Shown: positions 39,101 through 49,691 of the stretch, in pieces
How positions within the stretch are numbered: position 1 is the stretch's first letter
How the letters are laid out: each line of letters starts with the position of its first letter
Source of the DNA: Isoptericola halotolerans
GTDB lineage: Bacteria; Actinomycetota; Actinomycetes; Actinomycetales; Cellulomonadaceae
Direction of reading: 5' to 3'
Assembly: GCF_003003075.1 (NCBI RefSeq)
Contig: NZ_PVTX01000005.1
Span: 62,001-126,000, forward strand
Length of the DNA stretch: 64,000 nucleotides
The notes under the pieces: model-generated
The model's input: only the letters and a program-made list of their open reading frames with translations
What the model was told of the DNA's origin: nothing
Database searches by the model: none
Position numbers and translations under genes: made by a program

Positions 39101-41944
39101 CCAGGTGGCGAGGCAGTCCGGCGCCCACGCCGCGGGGCAGCCCACCTGGTCCTGGTACGAACCAGGGAGGGTGACGATCGGCCCCTGGGCCGTCGAGGAG
39201 AAGTCCTTGCTCGCCGGGTCCCAGAAGAAGGTGATCTCGCCGCCGTCATGGGTGTACGTCGCGTTGGCTCCGCCCTGTACACCGCCTGCGCCGTAGTTCA
39301 CGTCCCACGAGCCGTTGAGGGCGACCTTGTACTCGTACTCCCCGGCCGGCACGTCGAAGGTGCCGGACCAGACGCCGTCGGCCCGCTCGGTCAGCCGGGC
39401 TCCCTCGCAGTCCGGCGTCCAGTCGCCCGCACAGCCCATCTCGCTGTTGTGGCTGCCGGGCACCGTGACCATGTCGATCTCGGGCTCGGGCTCGACGTCG
39501 CCGACGGCACCCGAGACGTCGACCCCGACGGAGGCGAACGTCGAGGCGGCCGACCGGTCACCGTCGGCGTCGACGGTCACCGCGCGGTACTCCACGAGGG
39601 TGCCCTCGGGCAGGCCGTCGACGTCGTGGAAGACCCGCGGCGTGGTGTCCTCGGCGGTGCCGAGGTGCTGCCACTCGGCCGTGCCGACCTCGCGCCAGGC
39701 GAAGGACGTCTCGGCCCACGCGTCGTCGACGGTCGCCGCGACCGGCGCGGTGCCGGTCACGGCGGCGCCGGCGGCCGGCACCTCGACGGCGATGCTGCCG
39801 TCGGCGTCGGCACCCACGGCGCGGTCGGCGACCAGGACGACGGCGGAGGTCGCCGGGACGTCCAGCGTCACGGTGCCCTCGGCGTCCGCGGTGACGGGCT
39901 CGGCGTCGCCGTGCAGCACGTCGTACGAGGCGCCCGGCGTGAGGGTCGTGAACGTCGCCGCACGCGCCTCCGCCGCGTTGTTCAGCGCGACGAGGTGCTC
40001 GATCTTCTCCTCGCGGTCGATGCGGCTGAAGGCGTAGACCCCCGCGCCGTCGGCGACGTGCCGCTCGACCTGCGCGCCGGTTGCCAGCGCCGGGTGCGCG
40101 TCACGCAGCGCGGCGAGCTCGGCGATGTGCGCGTACAGCGGGGCGTCGGTCCCGTAGCGGTCCTGGCTGCCGGCGGTCTCGCCGGTGACGAGCGGCTGGT
40201 CCGCGTACGAGTCCACCTGCGTGGCGAAGAGCGTCTGGCGGGCGTCCTTGTCGCCGCCGGAGCCCGCGAAGCCCTGCTCGTCGCCGTAGTAGACGACCGG
40301 CTGGCCACGGGTGAGGTACATCAGCTCGTGGGCGAGCTCGTCGCGGGCGAGCGGGTCGTCGGTGTTGGCGAGCATGAAGCCCACGCGGCCCATGTCGTGG
40401 TTGCCCAGGAAGGTGGGCAGCGCCGCGGCCGAGGTGTCCGGGGTGGTGTACCGGTCGTCGCTCGCGAAGAGGCTCGCCAGGCCCTTGGCGCTGTTGCCGC
40501 TCGCGAAGCTGGTGGCCGACGCCTGGAAGGCGAAGTCCAGCACCGAGCTCATCTCCGTGTCACGCACGTACGGCGAGAGCAGGCGCGCGTCGGCGTCGTA
40601 CACCTCGCCGAACATGAAGAACTCGTCGTTGCCCTGCGCGCGGGCGTAGTCCATGACCTCGGCGGACCAGGTCTCCCAGAACTCCGGGTTCACGTGCTTG
40701 ACCGTGTCGATGCGGAAGCCGTCGATGCCGAGGTCGATCCAACCCTGGTACACCTCGACGAACCCGTTCACGACCGTCGGGTGCTCGGTCATCAGGTCGT
40801 CGAGCCCGTCGAAGTCGCCGTAGGTGACCGACTCCCCGCTCCAGGTCGAGTTGCCGCGGTTGTGGTACAGCGTCGGGTCGTTGAGCCAGGCCGGGACCTT
40901 GACGTCCGCGTCCTCCGGGGCGACGACGGGCGTGTACGGGAACGACGTCGCGGCGTCGAGCGCGGGGAAGTCGGCGGTGCCCGCGACGTCGGCCGGGTCG
41001 AACACCTGGCCGTCGGCGTCCGTGTACGGCGAGGTGGCCTGGTCGACGTAGGAGTACTCGCCCTCGGCGTAGTCGACCACGTCGGCCGTGTGGTTGGTGA
41101 TGATGTCGAAGTAGACCTTGATGCCGCGCTCGTGGGCGTCGGCGATGAGGGCCTCGAGCTCGGCGTTGGTGCCCAGGTGCGGGTCGATCTGCGTGAAGTC
41201 GGTGATCCAGTACCCGTGGTAGCCGGCGCTGGCGTCGTCGCCCGTGCCCTGCACGGGGCGGTTGAGGAAGGACGGCGTCAGCCAGATCGCCGTCGTGCCC
41301 AGCCCCTCGATGTAGTCGAGGTTCTCGTGCAGACCGGCCAGGTCGCCGCCCTGGTAGAAGCCCTTGTCCGTCGGGTCGAACCCGTGGTCGAGCCGGTCGC
41401 CCTCGAGCCCGCCGGTGTCGTTCGACGGGTCGCCGTTGGCGAACCGGTCGGTCATGACGAAGTAGAACCGCTCGTCGGACCCGGCCTGGCGCACGGGCGG
41501 CACCACGAGCCCGCCGTCCGCGGCGTCGTCGTACTCCCCGGCGAGACCGAGCGGGGTGAGGGCGGTGCGGTGCGTCGCGTCGTCGTAGGTGACCCGGACG
41601 CGGGCGTCACCGCCGAGGACGAGCGGGGCGTCGGCGTCGGTGCCGTCGCGTCCGTAGGCCTCGTCCCAGGCGCCGTCGAGGGCGACCTTGTACTCGTAGC
41701 TGCCGGCCGGCAGGTCGTACTCGGCGGTGTAGGTGCCGTCGCCCGCGGGCTCCAGCGTGGTCGCCGCGCAGGTCGGGTCCCAGTCCTCGGCGCACCCGAG
41801 CGCCGTCTGGAGGTCGCCGACGAGCGTCGCGGTGCGCTCCTCGTCGGCGGCCGCCGTGGTCGCCACGGCGACTCCGGCGGCGGTGGTGGCGAGCAGGGCG
41901 GTGGCGGCGAGCGCCGCGACACCGCGGCGCAGGGGTGGGCGCAT
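36140..41944 (-). CDS. secreted amylopullulanase (alpha-amylase plus pullulanase)
   Basis: A 1934-residue secreted enzyme with SD AAGGAG and a signal peptide (~1-33). Order: X25-like starch module (~38-130), GH13 alpha-amylase (~150-700; DIITNH, GFRIDTVKH with Asp413, FGEV with Glu447, FLGNHD with Asp517), a fibronectin-like segment (~710-805), two more X25-like modules (~817-910, 912-1012), pullulanase N-terminal/CBM48-like region (~1025-1265), GH13 pullulanase (~1285-1800; YELHVRDFS, YNWGYDPYHF-like FNWGYDPYHF, DQVFNH, GFRFDLMGH with Asp1506, YGEGWNFGE with Glu1543) and a C-terminal beta domain. It would cut both alpha-1,4 and alpha-1,6 bonds of starch or pullulan outside the cell. A LacI-type palindrome upstream suggests control by a maltose-type repressor. 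Confidence 0.92.
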   Translation of the reverse strand: MRPPLRRGVAALAATALLATTAAGVAVATTAAADEERTATLVGDLQTALGCAEDWDPTCAATTLEPAGDGTYTAEYDLPAGSYEYKVALDGAWDEAYGRDGTDADAPLVLGGDARVRVTYDDATHRTALTPLGLAGEYDDAADGGLVVPPVRQAGSDERFYFVMTDRFANGDPSNDTGGLEGDRLDHGFDPTDKGFYQGGDLAGLHENLDYIEGLGTTAIWLTPSFLNRPVQGTGDDASAGYHGYWITDFTQIDPHLGTNAELEALIADAHERGIKVYFDIITNHTADVVDYAEGEYSYVDQATSPYTDADGQVFDPADVAGTADFPALDAATSFPYTPVVAPEDADVKVPAWLNDPTLYHNRGNSTWSGESVTYGDFDGLDDLMTEHPTVVNGFVEVYQGWIDLGIDGFRIDTVKHVNPEFWETWSAEVMDYARAQGNDEFFMFGEVYDADARLLSPYVRDTEMSSVLDFAFQASATSFASGNSAKGLASLFASDDRYTTPDTSAAALPTFLGNHDMGRVGFMLANTDDPLARDELAHELMYLTRGQPVVYYGDEQGFAGSGGDKDARQTLFATQVDSYADQPLVTGETAGSQDRYGTDAPLYAHIAELAALRDAHPALATGAQVERHVADGAGVYAFSRIDREEKIEHLVALNNAAEARAATFTTLTPGASYDVLHGDAEPVTADAEGTVTLDVPATSAVVLVADRAVGADADGSIAVEVPAAGAAVTGTAPVAATVDDAWAETSFAWREVGTAEWQHLGTAEDTTPRVFHDVDGLPEGTLVEYRAVTVDADGDRSAASTFASVGVDVSGAVGDVEPEPEIDMVTVPGSHNSEMGCAGDWTPDCEGARLTERADGVWSGTFDVPAGEYEYKVALNGSWDVNYGAGGVQGGANATYTHDGGEITFFWDPASKDFSSTAQGPIVTLPGSYQDQVGCPAAWAPDCLATWLKDPDGDGTYTWSTDALDGGAYETKVAHGLSWAENYGVGGAPDGANYSFSVGDGETVEFSYDLATHELTIEVANPPLAGTGQQAAHWVRGGLLLAPADLGTGDGWTLWTAPSGGLEVTDGAVTGPDGGDLPDGAASYALEAGGDVPDDVAADFPALAGHATLVPTSDGEPLDRETVEALMTGQLLLTRSDGDTLTAATGVQLPGVLDDLYAEAAANRTWGTVVHPNRKWASFALWAPTAQDVDLLVWPEGRDLDADPDRFDTARQSDGAWTLDGKREDKKYPWVGARYRFAVEVYVPGTGQVETNVVTDPYSVALTRDSTHSVVVSLDDKRWQPKVWRTTPQPVVERPVDQTIYELHVRDFSIADTTVPAERRGTYLAFAEDGSDGMTHLRELAAAGMTTVHLLPTFDIATIPEDPADQETTGDLSGYAPDSEEQQAAVAEVQATDAFNWGYDPYHFTTPEGSYAVRADGGARVAEFRTMVGSLHDSGLQVVLDQVFNHTAASGQDAKSVLDQVVPGYYHRQDPTTGAVETSTCCQNVATEHAMAEQLMVDSVVTWARDYKVDGFRFDLMGHHSRENMLAVREALDELTPAEDGVDGSAVYLYGEGWNFGEVADGALFEQATQGNLGGTGIGTFSDRLRDAVHGGSPVDGSSTFTQGFGTGLFTDPNGREARTGEPGTVNDGGDDEAADLGHQTDLVRLGLAGNLRDFSFVASDGEPTRGEDLDYRGSPAGYADSPEEVVTYVDAHDNETLFDLLALKLPTETSMADRVRMNTVSLATTALAQTPSFWHAGTDLLRSKSLDRNSYDSGDWFNAIDWSGQDNGFARGLPMAADNAEKWPLMAPLLADPALKPAPADIEEASAQARELLALRGSTDLFRLGSAELIEQKVSFPASGPDALPGVIAMSVDDTAGSTDVDPALDGLLTVFNASPEPVTVTLDELAGRDFALSPVQRDGADAVVREATWDAATGQVTVPARTVAVLEDPQG

Positions 41945-41981
41945 GAGGGACTCCTTCGTCGACTGGCCGCCCTGACTGTAA

Positions 41982-42005
41982 CCTTGCAGAACGCTTGCAG
42001 CAAGG
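41982..42005. promoter_or_regulatory. LacI-type palindrome upstream of the amylopullulanase gene
   Basis: The outer arms CCTTGC / GCAAGG (41982-41987, 42000-42005) flank TGCAGAACGCTTGCA. A central CG with TTGCA half-sites is typical of maltose-regulon LacI operators in Gram-positive bacteria and differs from the arabinose-island consensus. It lies 38-61 nt upstream of the start codon. Confidence 0.5.
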
Positions 42006-42013
42006 CCTCAGCG

Positions 42014-45000
42014 TCACCCGGCCAGGTGCGACCACCTCGCCGCCAGCTCGCGCCAGGGCCCCACGGCGGCCACCCGGCCCTCGGTCAGCACGACGACGCG
42101 ATCGGCCCGGGCCAGCGCCGCCCGCTTCGAGGTGGAGCCGATCACCGTGGTGCCCCGCTCGCGCAGCGACACCCACAGCTCGATCTCCGTGGCGGCGTCC
42201 AGGGCGCTCGACACGTCGTCCGCGAGGAGCACCTCGGCGTCCGTCGCCAGAGCCCGCGCCAGAGCCAGCCGCTGCACCTGACCACCCGAGAGCCGCACGC
42301 CCCGGTGCCCCACCAGCGCGTCCGGGCCTCCCGCGTCCGCGACGTCGGCGCCAATGCGCGCCGCCTCGAGCGGTCCGGCCACCTGCCGGTCGTGGTCCAG
42401 GCGCACGTTCTCGGTGAACGTCCCGGACAGCACCCGGGGCACCTGGGCGACGTGGGCCACCCGGCCCGGCCGCAGGAACACCTCGGGATCGGTCACCGCC
42501 GTCCCGTTCCAGGCGATCGTGCCCCGGTGCGCCATCAGGCCCGCCAGGGCGGACAGCAGGCTGGACTTGCCCGACCCGACCTGCCCGAGCAGCAGCACCA
42601 GCTCGCCGCGCCGCACCTCCAGCTCGACGCCGGTGACACCGATCGTGCCGTCGTCGTGCACGGCCTCCAGCCCGCGCAGCGCGAGCCGCTCGAACCGGTC
42701 GGCACCGACCGCCGTGCCCGTCGGCACCCGTGCCGGCGCCGGCGCCGTCCCTGCCGTCAGGTCGACGCCGGCCGGCAGCCGGGTGAGGTCGGCGCCCGCC
42801 GCGAACGACGACGTCGCGCGCAACCAGCTCCGCGTGCCCGGCGCCTCGGTGATGACCGCGCCCGCGACGACGCCGAAGTAGGCGAACCCGCCCACGGCGG
42901 CGGTGACGAGCAGCGTCGTCGCCAGGTCCCAGGTCCCGGCGAGCAGCAGCGCCCACGCCGCGACCACGCCGGCCTGCACCATGACCGTCGGGATGCCGTC
43001 CAGCACCGCCTGCACCCGGTGCTCCCGGATCGCGGCCCCCACGCGGCCCGCGTCCACCTGCCGCAGGTGCCGGTGCACGTCCGGGGTGCGGGCGGCGAGC
43101 TTCACGGTGCGCGCGGCGTCCAGCGCCGAGACCAGGGCTCGCCCGAAGCCGGCCCGGGCCTCTGCCGACCGCGTGGCGGTCCGCCCGGCGATCGGCCGGC
43201 CGGCCAGCGCACTGACCGCCGTCACCCCCATGACCGCCAGCAGCACCACGCCGGCCAGCGCCTCGCCGCTCACGAGCCAGGTGACCAGCACGACGACGAA
43301 CCCGTTGAGCAGGTCGACCCACCGGTCGACGTAGAGGACGAACCGGTCGGCGTCGAGGGCCCGGGCGACCACCTCGCCGGGCGGCGTCCGCCGCAGCCGA
43401 CGCTGACGCGTCTGGCCCTCGAGCACCGCCACCCGCACCCGCAGGAGCAGCTCGATCCACCACGACGGGTACAGCCGCACCGCCAGCGCCAGGCACAGCG
43501 GCGCCACGATCAGCATCACCGCGAGCAGCCCGGTCAGGAGCCACGGTTCACCGCCCTCCGCCAACGACTCGACGGAGCGGCCCCACAGGAACCCGGCGAG
43601 CGCCCCCTGCGCGGCGAACAAGCTCGCCAGCAGGAACAGCACGGCGCCGCCGGCGCCCCAGCGAGGCTTGGTCACCAGCGCGTGCAGGACGCTCCGGGTC
43701 AGGCTCGGACCGTGGCCCGGCTCGTCGAGCACGGGCGGCTCCCCCGTCCGCCGGCGGGCGCCGATCCCCCCGGGGCGCGCGGCGGTCGTGTCGCCGTCGT
43801 CGACGTCGTGCGCCGCGCGCGGTGCGGGACCGTCGAGGACGTCGTCCCCGCCGGTGCGGCTCGCCAGCAGCAGGTCCCGGAACGCGCCTTCCTGCCCGGC
43901 GAGCTCCGCCCGCGGGCCCTGCTGCACGACGCGGCCGTGGTCCAGCACCACCACACGGTCCGCGCGCTCCACGGTGCCGAGCCGGTGCGCGACGACGACG
44001 CCGGTCCGCCCGGTCAGGAGGCGGTCGGCCGCCGCGACCACGCGCGCCTCGGTGTGCGGGTCCATCCGTGCCGTGGCCTCGTCCAGCACGACGACGCGGA
44101 CGTCCCGGACCAGGAGCCGCGCGAACGCCACGAGCTGCTCCTCGCCCGCGGACAGCGACGTCCCGCCCGGACCCAGGAGGGTGTCGAGGCCGTCGGACAG
44201 ACCGGCCACCCACTCGGTCAGGCCGAGCTCGACCACGGCCTCCTCGACGTCGCGACGCGGCAGGTCGGCGAACAGGGCGATGTTCTCCGCGAGCGTCCCG
44301 GCGACGATCTCGGTGCGCTGCGTGACCACCCCGATCCCGGCTCGCAGCTGCTGCAGGTCGGCGTCACGGACGTCCACGCCACCGAGGAGCACCGCGCCCC
44401 GGGGCGGTTCGACGGCACGGGACAGCAGCGACGCGAGCGTCGTCTTGCCCGACCCGGTGCGCCCCACGAAGGCCACCGTCTGCCCCGCCGGCACCGACAG
44501 CGAGACGCCTCGCAGCGCGAACGTGCCCTCGGTGTAGGCGAAGTCCAGGTCCCGCACCTCGATCTCGAGCGGCCGCTCCGGCAGCGGGAGCCCGCCCACC
44601 GGCTCCGGCTCCGTGTCCAGGAGCTGGCGGATGCGCACCACCGCGCCGAGCCCCTCCTGGAGGTCGGGCAGGTGCTGCGCCAGCCGGTCGATCTGCCCGA
44701 CGAACAGCGAGGTGACGAGGAACAGGGTGACGAGCCGCTCGACGGACATGTCGCCCGCGACGGCGAGCGCCACGCCCGACACCACGACACCGGCGAGCAG
44801 CGCGTGCAGCAGCACACCGACCCGGGCCATCATCCGTGTCTCCACCCGCACCACGTTCAGCAGCGCCCCGTGCACGACGGCGGACATCTCGGCCAGCCGG
44901 CGCAGCGCGAAGGCCTGACCACCCGCGGTCCGCAGGTCGTCGCGCGCTGCGACGCCCTCCTCCAGGACGGCGGCGTCGTCCGTCCAGGCCCGCTCCTCGA

Positions 45001-45583
45001 CCACCTTGCGGCGCGCGATCTCCCCCAGGAGCGACCGCACCGTCCACCACGTGCCCACCCCGAGCACCGGGAACAGGAAGAAGGCGGGCCACCACGTGAC
45101 CCCGGCCACCACCCAGATCGGCACCACCCCGACCACGGTCCGGCCCATGCTCCACAGCTGGCGGCGGGCGAGCGCGCCGACGGCGTGCGTGTCGTCGTCG
45201 ACCCGGTCCAGCACCTCGCCCACCGCCTGCTCGCCGAGGACCTCGATCGGCTGGTGCAGCGCGGCGCTGAGCAGGTCGCCGCGCAGGCGACCCTCGGCCC
45301 GGTCCACGACACCGGCCCAGGCGACCTGACCCGCGGCGTCGAGCAGCGCGCCGCCCACCAGGCAGAGGGCGAGCAGCACGACGCCGGTGGTCCCCGGCGA
45401 CGCGGCGAGCTCGCCGGCCACCACCGTCCCGACGGCGGTACCGACCGCACCCAGCGTCAGGGCGACGACGGCCGCCGTGGAGACCGGGCTGCGCAGCCGC
45501 CGCCAGTCCAGCCGGCGTGACGGGTCGTCGGCCGGGACCGGGACGTCCGGTATCGGCGGTGCTGAGGTGGTCGCGTCGATCAC
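42014..45583 (-). CDS. four-domain ABC exporter (TMD-NBD-TMD-NBD in one chain)
   Basis: An 1189-residue membrane protein that fuses two exporter half-transporters. NBD1: Walker A GRTGSGKT (374-381), signature altered to LSAGE (477-481), Walker B VVVLDE with Glu502, switch His533. NBD2: Walker A GQVGSGKS, intact signature LSGGQ, but Walker B VLLADD with Asp at the catalytic position (~1123) and Ser/Thr where the switch His should be (GSTSKRA). So the site built from NBD1 Walker and NBD2 signature is canonical and the other is degenerate. The start is GTG 45583, 6 nt after a TAGTCT -10 box. The exported substrate is unknown; drug, lipid or peptide export are possible. Confidence 0.85.
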   Translation of the reverse strand: MIDATTSAPPIPDVPVPADDPSRRLDWRRLRSPVSTAAVVALTLGAVGTAVGTVVAGELAASPGTTGVVLLALCLVGGALLDAAGQVAWAGVVDRAEGRLRGDLLSAALHQPIEVLGEQAVGEVLDRVDDDTHAVGALARRQLWSMGRTVVGVVPIWVVAGVTWWPAFFLFPVLGVGTWWTVRSLLGEIARRKVVEERAWTDDAAVLEEGVAARDDLRTAGGQAFALRRLAEMSAVVHGALLNVVRVETRMMARVGVLLHALLAGVVVSGVALAVAGDMSVERLVTLFLVTSLFVGQIDRLAQHLPDLQEGLGAVVRIRQLLDTEPEPVGGLPLPERPLEIEVRDLDFAYTEGTFALRGVSLSVPAGQTVAFVGRTGSGKTTLASLLSRAVEPPRGAVLLGGVDVRDADLQQLRAGIGVVTQRTEIVAGTLAENIALFADLPRRDVEEAVVELGLTEWVAGLSDGLDTLLGPGGTSLSAGEEQLVAFARLLVRDVRVVVLDEATARMDPHTEARVVAAADRLLTGRTGVVVAHRLGTVERADRVVVLDHGRVVQQGPRAELAGQEGAFRDLLLASRTGGDDVLDGPAPRAAHDVDDGDTTAARPGGIGARRRTGEPPVLDEPGHGPSLTRSVLHALVTKPRWGAGGAVLFLLASLFAAQGALAGFLWGRSVESLAEGGEPWLLTGLLAVMLIVAPLCLALAVRLYPSWWIELLLRVRVAVLEGQTRQRRLRRTPPGEVVARALDADRFVLYVDRWVDLLNGFVVVLVTWLVSGEALAGVVLLAVMGVTAVSALAGRPIAGRTATRSAEARAGFGRALVSALDAARTVKLAARTPDVHRHLRQVDAGRVGAAIREHRVQAVLDGIPTVMVQAGVVAAWALLLAGTWDLATTLLVTAAVGGFAYFGVVAGAVITEAPGTRSWLRATSSFAAGADLTRLPAGVDLTAGTAPAPARVPTGTAVGADRFERLALRGLEAVHDDGTIGVTGVELEVRRGELVLLLGQVGSGKSSLLSALAGLMAHRGTIAWNGTAVTDPEVFLRPGRVAHVAQVPRVLSGTFTENVRLDHDRQVAGPLEAARIGADVADAGGPDALVGHRGVRLSGGQVQRLALARALATDAEVLLADDVSSALDAATEIELWVSLRERGTTVIGSTSKRAALARADRVVVLTEGRVAAVGPWRELAARWSHLAG

Positions 45584-45589
45584 CTCCCG

Positions 45590-45595
45590 AGACTA
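45590..45595 (-). promoter_or_regulatory. -10 box TAGTCT of the ABC exporter gene
   Basis: Followed after 6 nt by GTG 45583, the geometry of a leaderless transcript. A GGGAG partly overlaps the start and is too close to act as an SD. Confidence 0.5.
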
Positions 45596-45653
45596 GGTCG
45601 CCGGGCCGACGGATCTCGACGCCTTTTCCGCGCCCGGGCCGCCGTCCGGCGGG

Positions 45654-47985
<2,332 letters not shown>

Positions 47986-48001
47986 CCCGGTCCCTGCTCG
48001 T

Positions 48002-48036
48002 CCCTCGCGGCGGCGCTCCGAGCGTCGCCGCGAGGG
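48002..48036. terminator. bidirectional hairpin between aqpZ and the DUF3017 gene
   Basis: The perfect outer stem 48002-48012 / 48026-48036 continues inward (48013-48017 / 48021-48025, one G-U) to a 3-nt loop, about 16 bp in all. It lies between convergent stop codons at 47985 and 48057. Confidence 0.7.
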
Positions 48037-48056
48037 CTGACGGGGCACCGAGCCGG

Positions 48057-48389
48057 TCAGACCCCGGGAGCGGTCAGCGCCAGCACGCCCATCACGCTGG
48101 CCACGGACAAGCACAGGAAGACGTCGAACCCGCGGCTGCGGATGGCCAGGCCCACGGGGCCGGAGGGCGACACGGCCCGCCAGACTCCGGCCACGGCGAG
48201 GGTCGCGGCGATCGTCAGCGAGCCGAGCCGCGCGCCGACCGTCATACCGAGCAGCACGGCCAGGACGATGCCGGCCAGGACGACGAGGATCGCCGGCACG
48301 GGGCTGCGCACCGGACGTGCCCCGGCGTGCGGGGCGGCGTCGACGGCGTGCCAGTGCGGCTGCGCGCGGGCGTCGGCATCAGGGACCAC
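48057..48389 (-). CDS. DUF3017 membrane protein
   Basis: A 110-residue protein with three hydrophobic segments after a short polar N-terminus: PAILVVLAGIVLAVLLGMTV, the SLTIAATLAVAGVWR region and DVFLCLSVASVMGVLALTA. Size and helix pattern match the DUF3017 family, which is usually found next to purH and mdh in actinobacteria, as here. Function unknown. GTG 48389 is chosen because TAGGCT lies exactly 7 nt upstream, indicating a leaderless start; no SD is present and the frame upstream belongs to the divergent gene. Confidence 0.8.
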   Translation of the reverse strand: MVPDADARAQPHWHAVDAAPHAGARPVRSPVPAILVVLAGIVLAVLLGMTVGARLGSLTIAATLAVAGVWRAVSPSGPVGLAIRSRGFDVFLCLSVASVMGVLALTAPGV

Positions 48390-48396
48390 GGCTTCG

Positions 48397-48437
48397 AGCC
48401 TACCTGCCACGGGACGCTCGCCGGCCCGCGCTAGCGT
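48397..48437. promoter_or_regulatory. divergent pair of leaderless-type promoters
   Basis: TAGGCT (minus, 48402-48397) lies 7 nt before GTG 48389. TAGCGT (plus, 48432-48437) lies 6 nt before GTG 48444. The two -10 boxes are only 29 bp apart, so the promoters must share or overlap their upstream regions. Confidence 0.6.
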
Positions 48438-48443
48438 GGGTCC

Positions 48444-49691
48444 GTGCTGCCTGACGCCTCCCCCACCCCTCGTTCCGTCGTCGTGGTCGGCGCCGGTCTC
48501 GCCGGTGCCCGGACGGTCGGCGCGCTGCGCGACCACGGGTTCGACGGACCGGTCACCCTGCTGGGCGACGAGGGCGTCCCCCCGTACGACCGTCCCCCGC
48601 TGTCCAAGGAGCTCTTCGCGCGCCCCGAGCCGGCCTGGCTCTCCGGGGAGCTCGACACCGACGTGACCGAGCTCGCCGACGCCCGGCTGGCCGCGCGTGC
48701 GACCGCCCTGGACGTCCGGGACGACGGCGTGCGGGTCAGCACCGACGACGGGGACGTGACGGCGGACGCGGTGGTGCTCGCCGTCGGCTCCCGCGCGGTC
48801 TCCCCCTGGGCCGACGCCCTGACGCTCCACTCCGCCGCGGACGCGGACCGGCTGCGCGACAGGCTCCGGCCCGGCAGCCGGCTCGTCGTGGTCGGTGCCG
48901 GCTGGGTCGGGGCAGAGGTCGCCGGGGTCGCCGCCGCCCGGGGCGTCGACGTGACGGTCGTCGAGGCGGCGGCCGCCCCGCTGGAGCGCCAGCTCGGCGA
49001 CGTCGGGGCGCGGACGGTGCCGTGGTACGCCGAGGCGGGGGTGGGCCTCCGGCTCGCGACCCCGGTCCTGGACGTGGACGCCGGCGGGGTCCGGACGGCC
49101 ACGGGGCGCCTCGGCGCCGACGTCGTCCTGGCCGCCGTCGGTGCCCGCCCGGCGACCGCGTGGCTCGAGGCCTCCTGGCCCGACCTCGCCCTGACGGCGG
49201 ACGGACGGGTCCCGGTGGACGGTGCAGGCCGGTGGCGCTCCGACGCCGCGCCGGAGCTCCGGCAGCGCGTGTGGGCGGTCGGCGACTGCGCCGCCCGCCC
49301 GCACCCGGTGTTCGGCACGGTCCCCGGCGGGCACTGGAGCAGCGCGCTGACCGATCCCGACGCCACCGTGCGCGAGCTCCTGGCACTGCCCGCCGTCCCG
49401 CACCCGCCGGCGCCGTACGTGTTCTCGCAGCAGCTCGGGCACGACCTCGCGTTCTTCGGCGTGCGGCACGGTGACGAGGACGTCGTGGTCCGGCCGCTGG
49501 GGGCGGGCTGGGCCGCGCTGTACCTCGCCCCGGGGGCCGGGCCGCGACGGGTGCTCCGCGCGGCCGTGGTCGCCGACTCGCCGCGCGACGTCGGCGGTCT
49601 GCGCCGCCTGCTGGGCGGGGCGGGCGCGGTCGAGGTGGACCTCGACCGCGCCGCGGACCCGGCCGTGCGCTGGCGTGACCTGCCCCTGTAG
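48444..49691 (+). CDS. FAD/NAD(P)-dependent oxidoreductase (ferredoxin reductase-like)
   Basis: A 415-residue flavoprotein of the ferredoxin/rubredoxin/rhodocoxin reductase family. It has the FAD motif VVVVGAGLAGARTVGALR, PPYDRPPLSKELF, the NAD(P)-binding motif LVVVGAGWVGAEVAGVAA and the second FAD motif VWAVGDCAARPHPV. It would pass electrons from NAD(P)H to a small iron-sulfur partner, typically for a P450 or dioxygenase; no such partner is in the window. GTG 48444 follows a TAGCGT -10 by 6 nt. Its stop at 49691 abuts the purH stop at 49692, so the two convergent genes have no spacer. Confidence 0.87.
   Translation: MLPDASPTPRSVVVVGAGLAGARTVGALRDHGFDGPVTLLGDEGVPPYDRPPLSKELFARPEPAWLSGELDTDVTELADARLAARATALDVRDDGVRVSTDDGDVTADAVVLAVGSRAVSPWADALTLHSAADADRLRDRLRPGSRLVVVGAGWVGAEVAGVAAARGVDVTVVEAAAAPLERQLGDVGARTVPWYAEAGVGLRLATPVLDVDAGGVRTATGRLGADVVLAAVGARPATAWLEASWPDLALTADGRVPVDGAGRWRSDAAPELRQRVWAVGDCAARPHPVFGTVPGGHWSSALTDPDATVRELLALPAVPHPPAPYVFSQQLGHDLAFFGVRHGDEDVVVRPLGAGWAALYLAPGAGPRRVLRAAVVADSPRDVGGLRRLLGGAGAVEVDLDRAADPAVRWRDLPL

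Noticed and set aside
35939-45520. A 3193-codon open frame on the plus strand opposite the amylopullulanase and ABC exporter genes
   Set aside because: It is the antisense shadow of two well-supported minus-strand genes in very GC-rich DNA, rich in Arg/Gly/Val/His with no recognisable domain and no SD.
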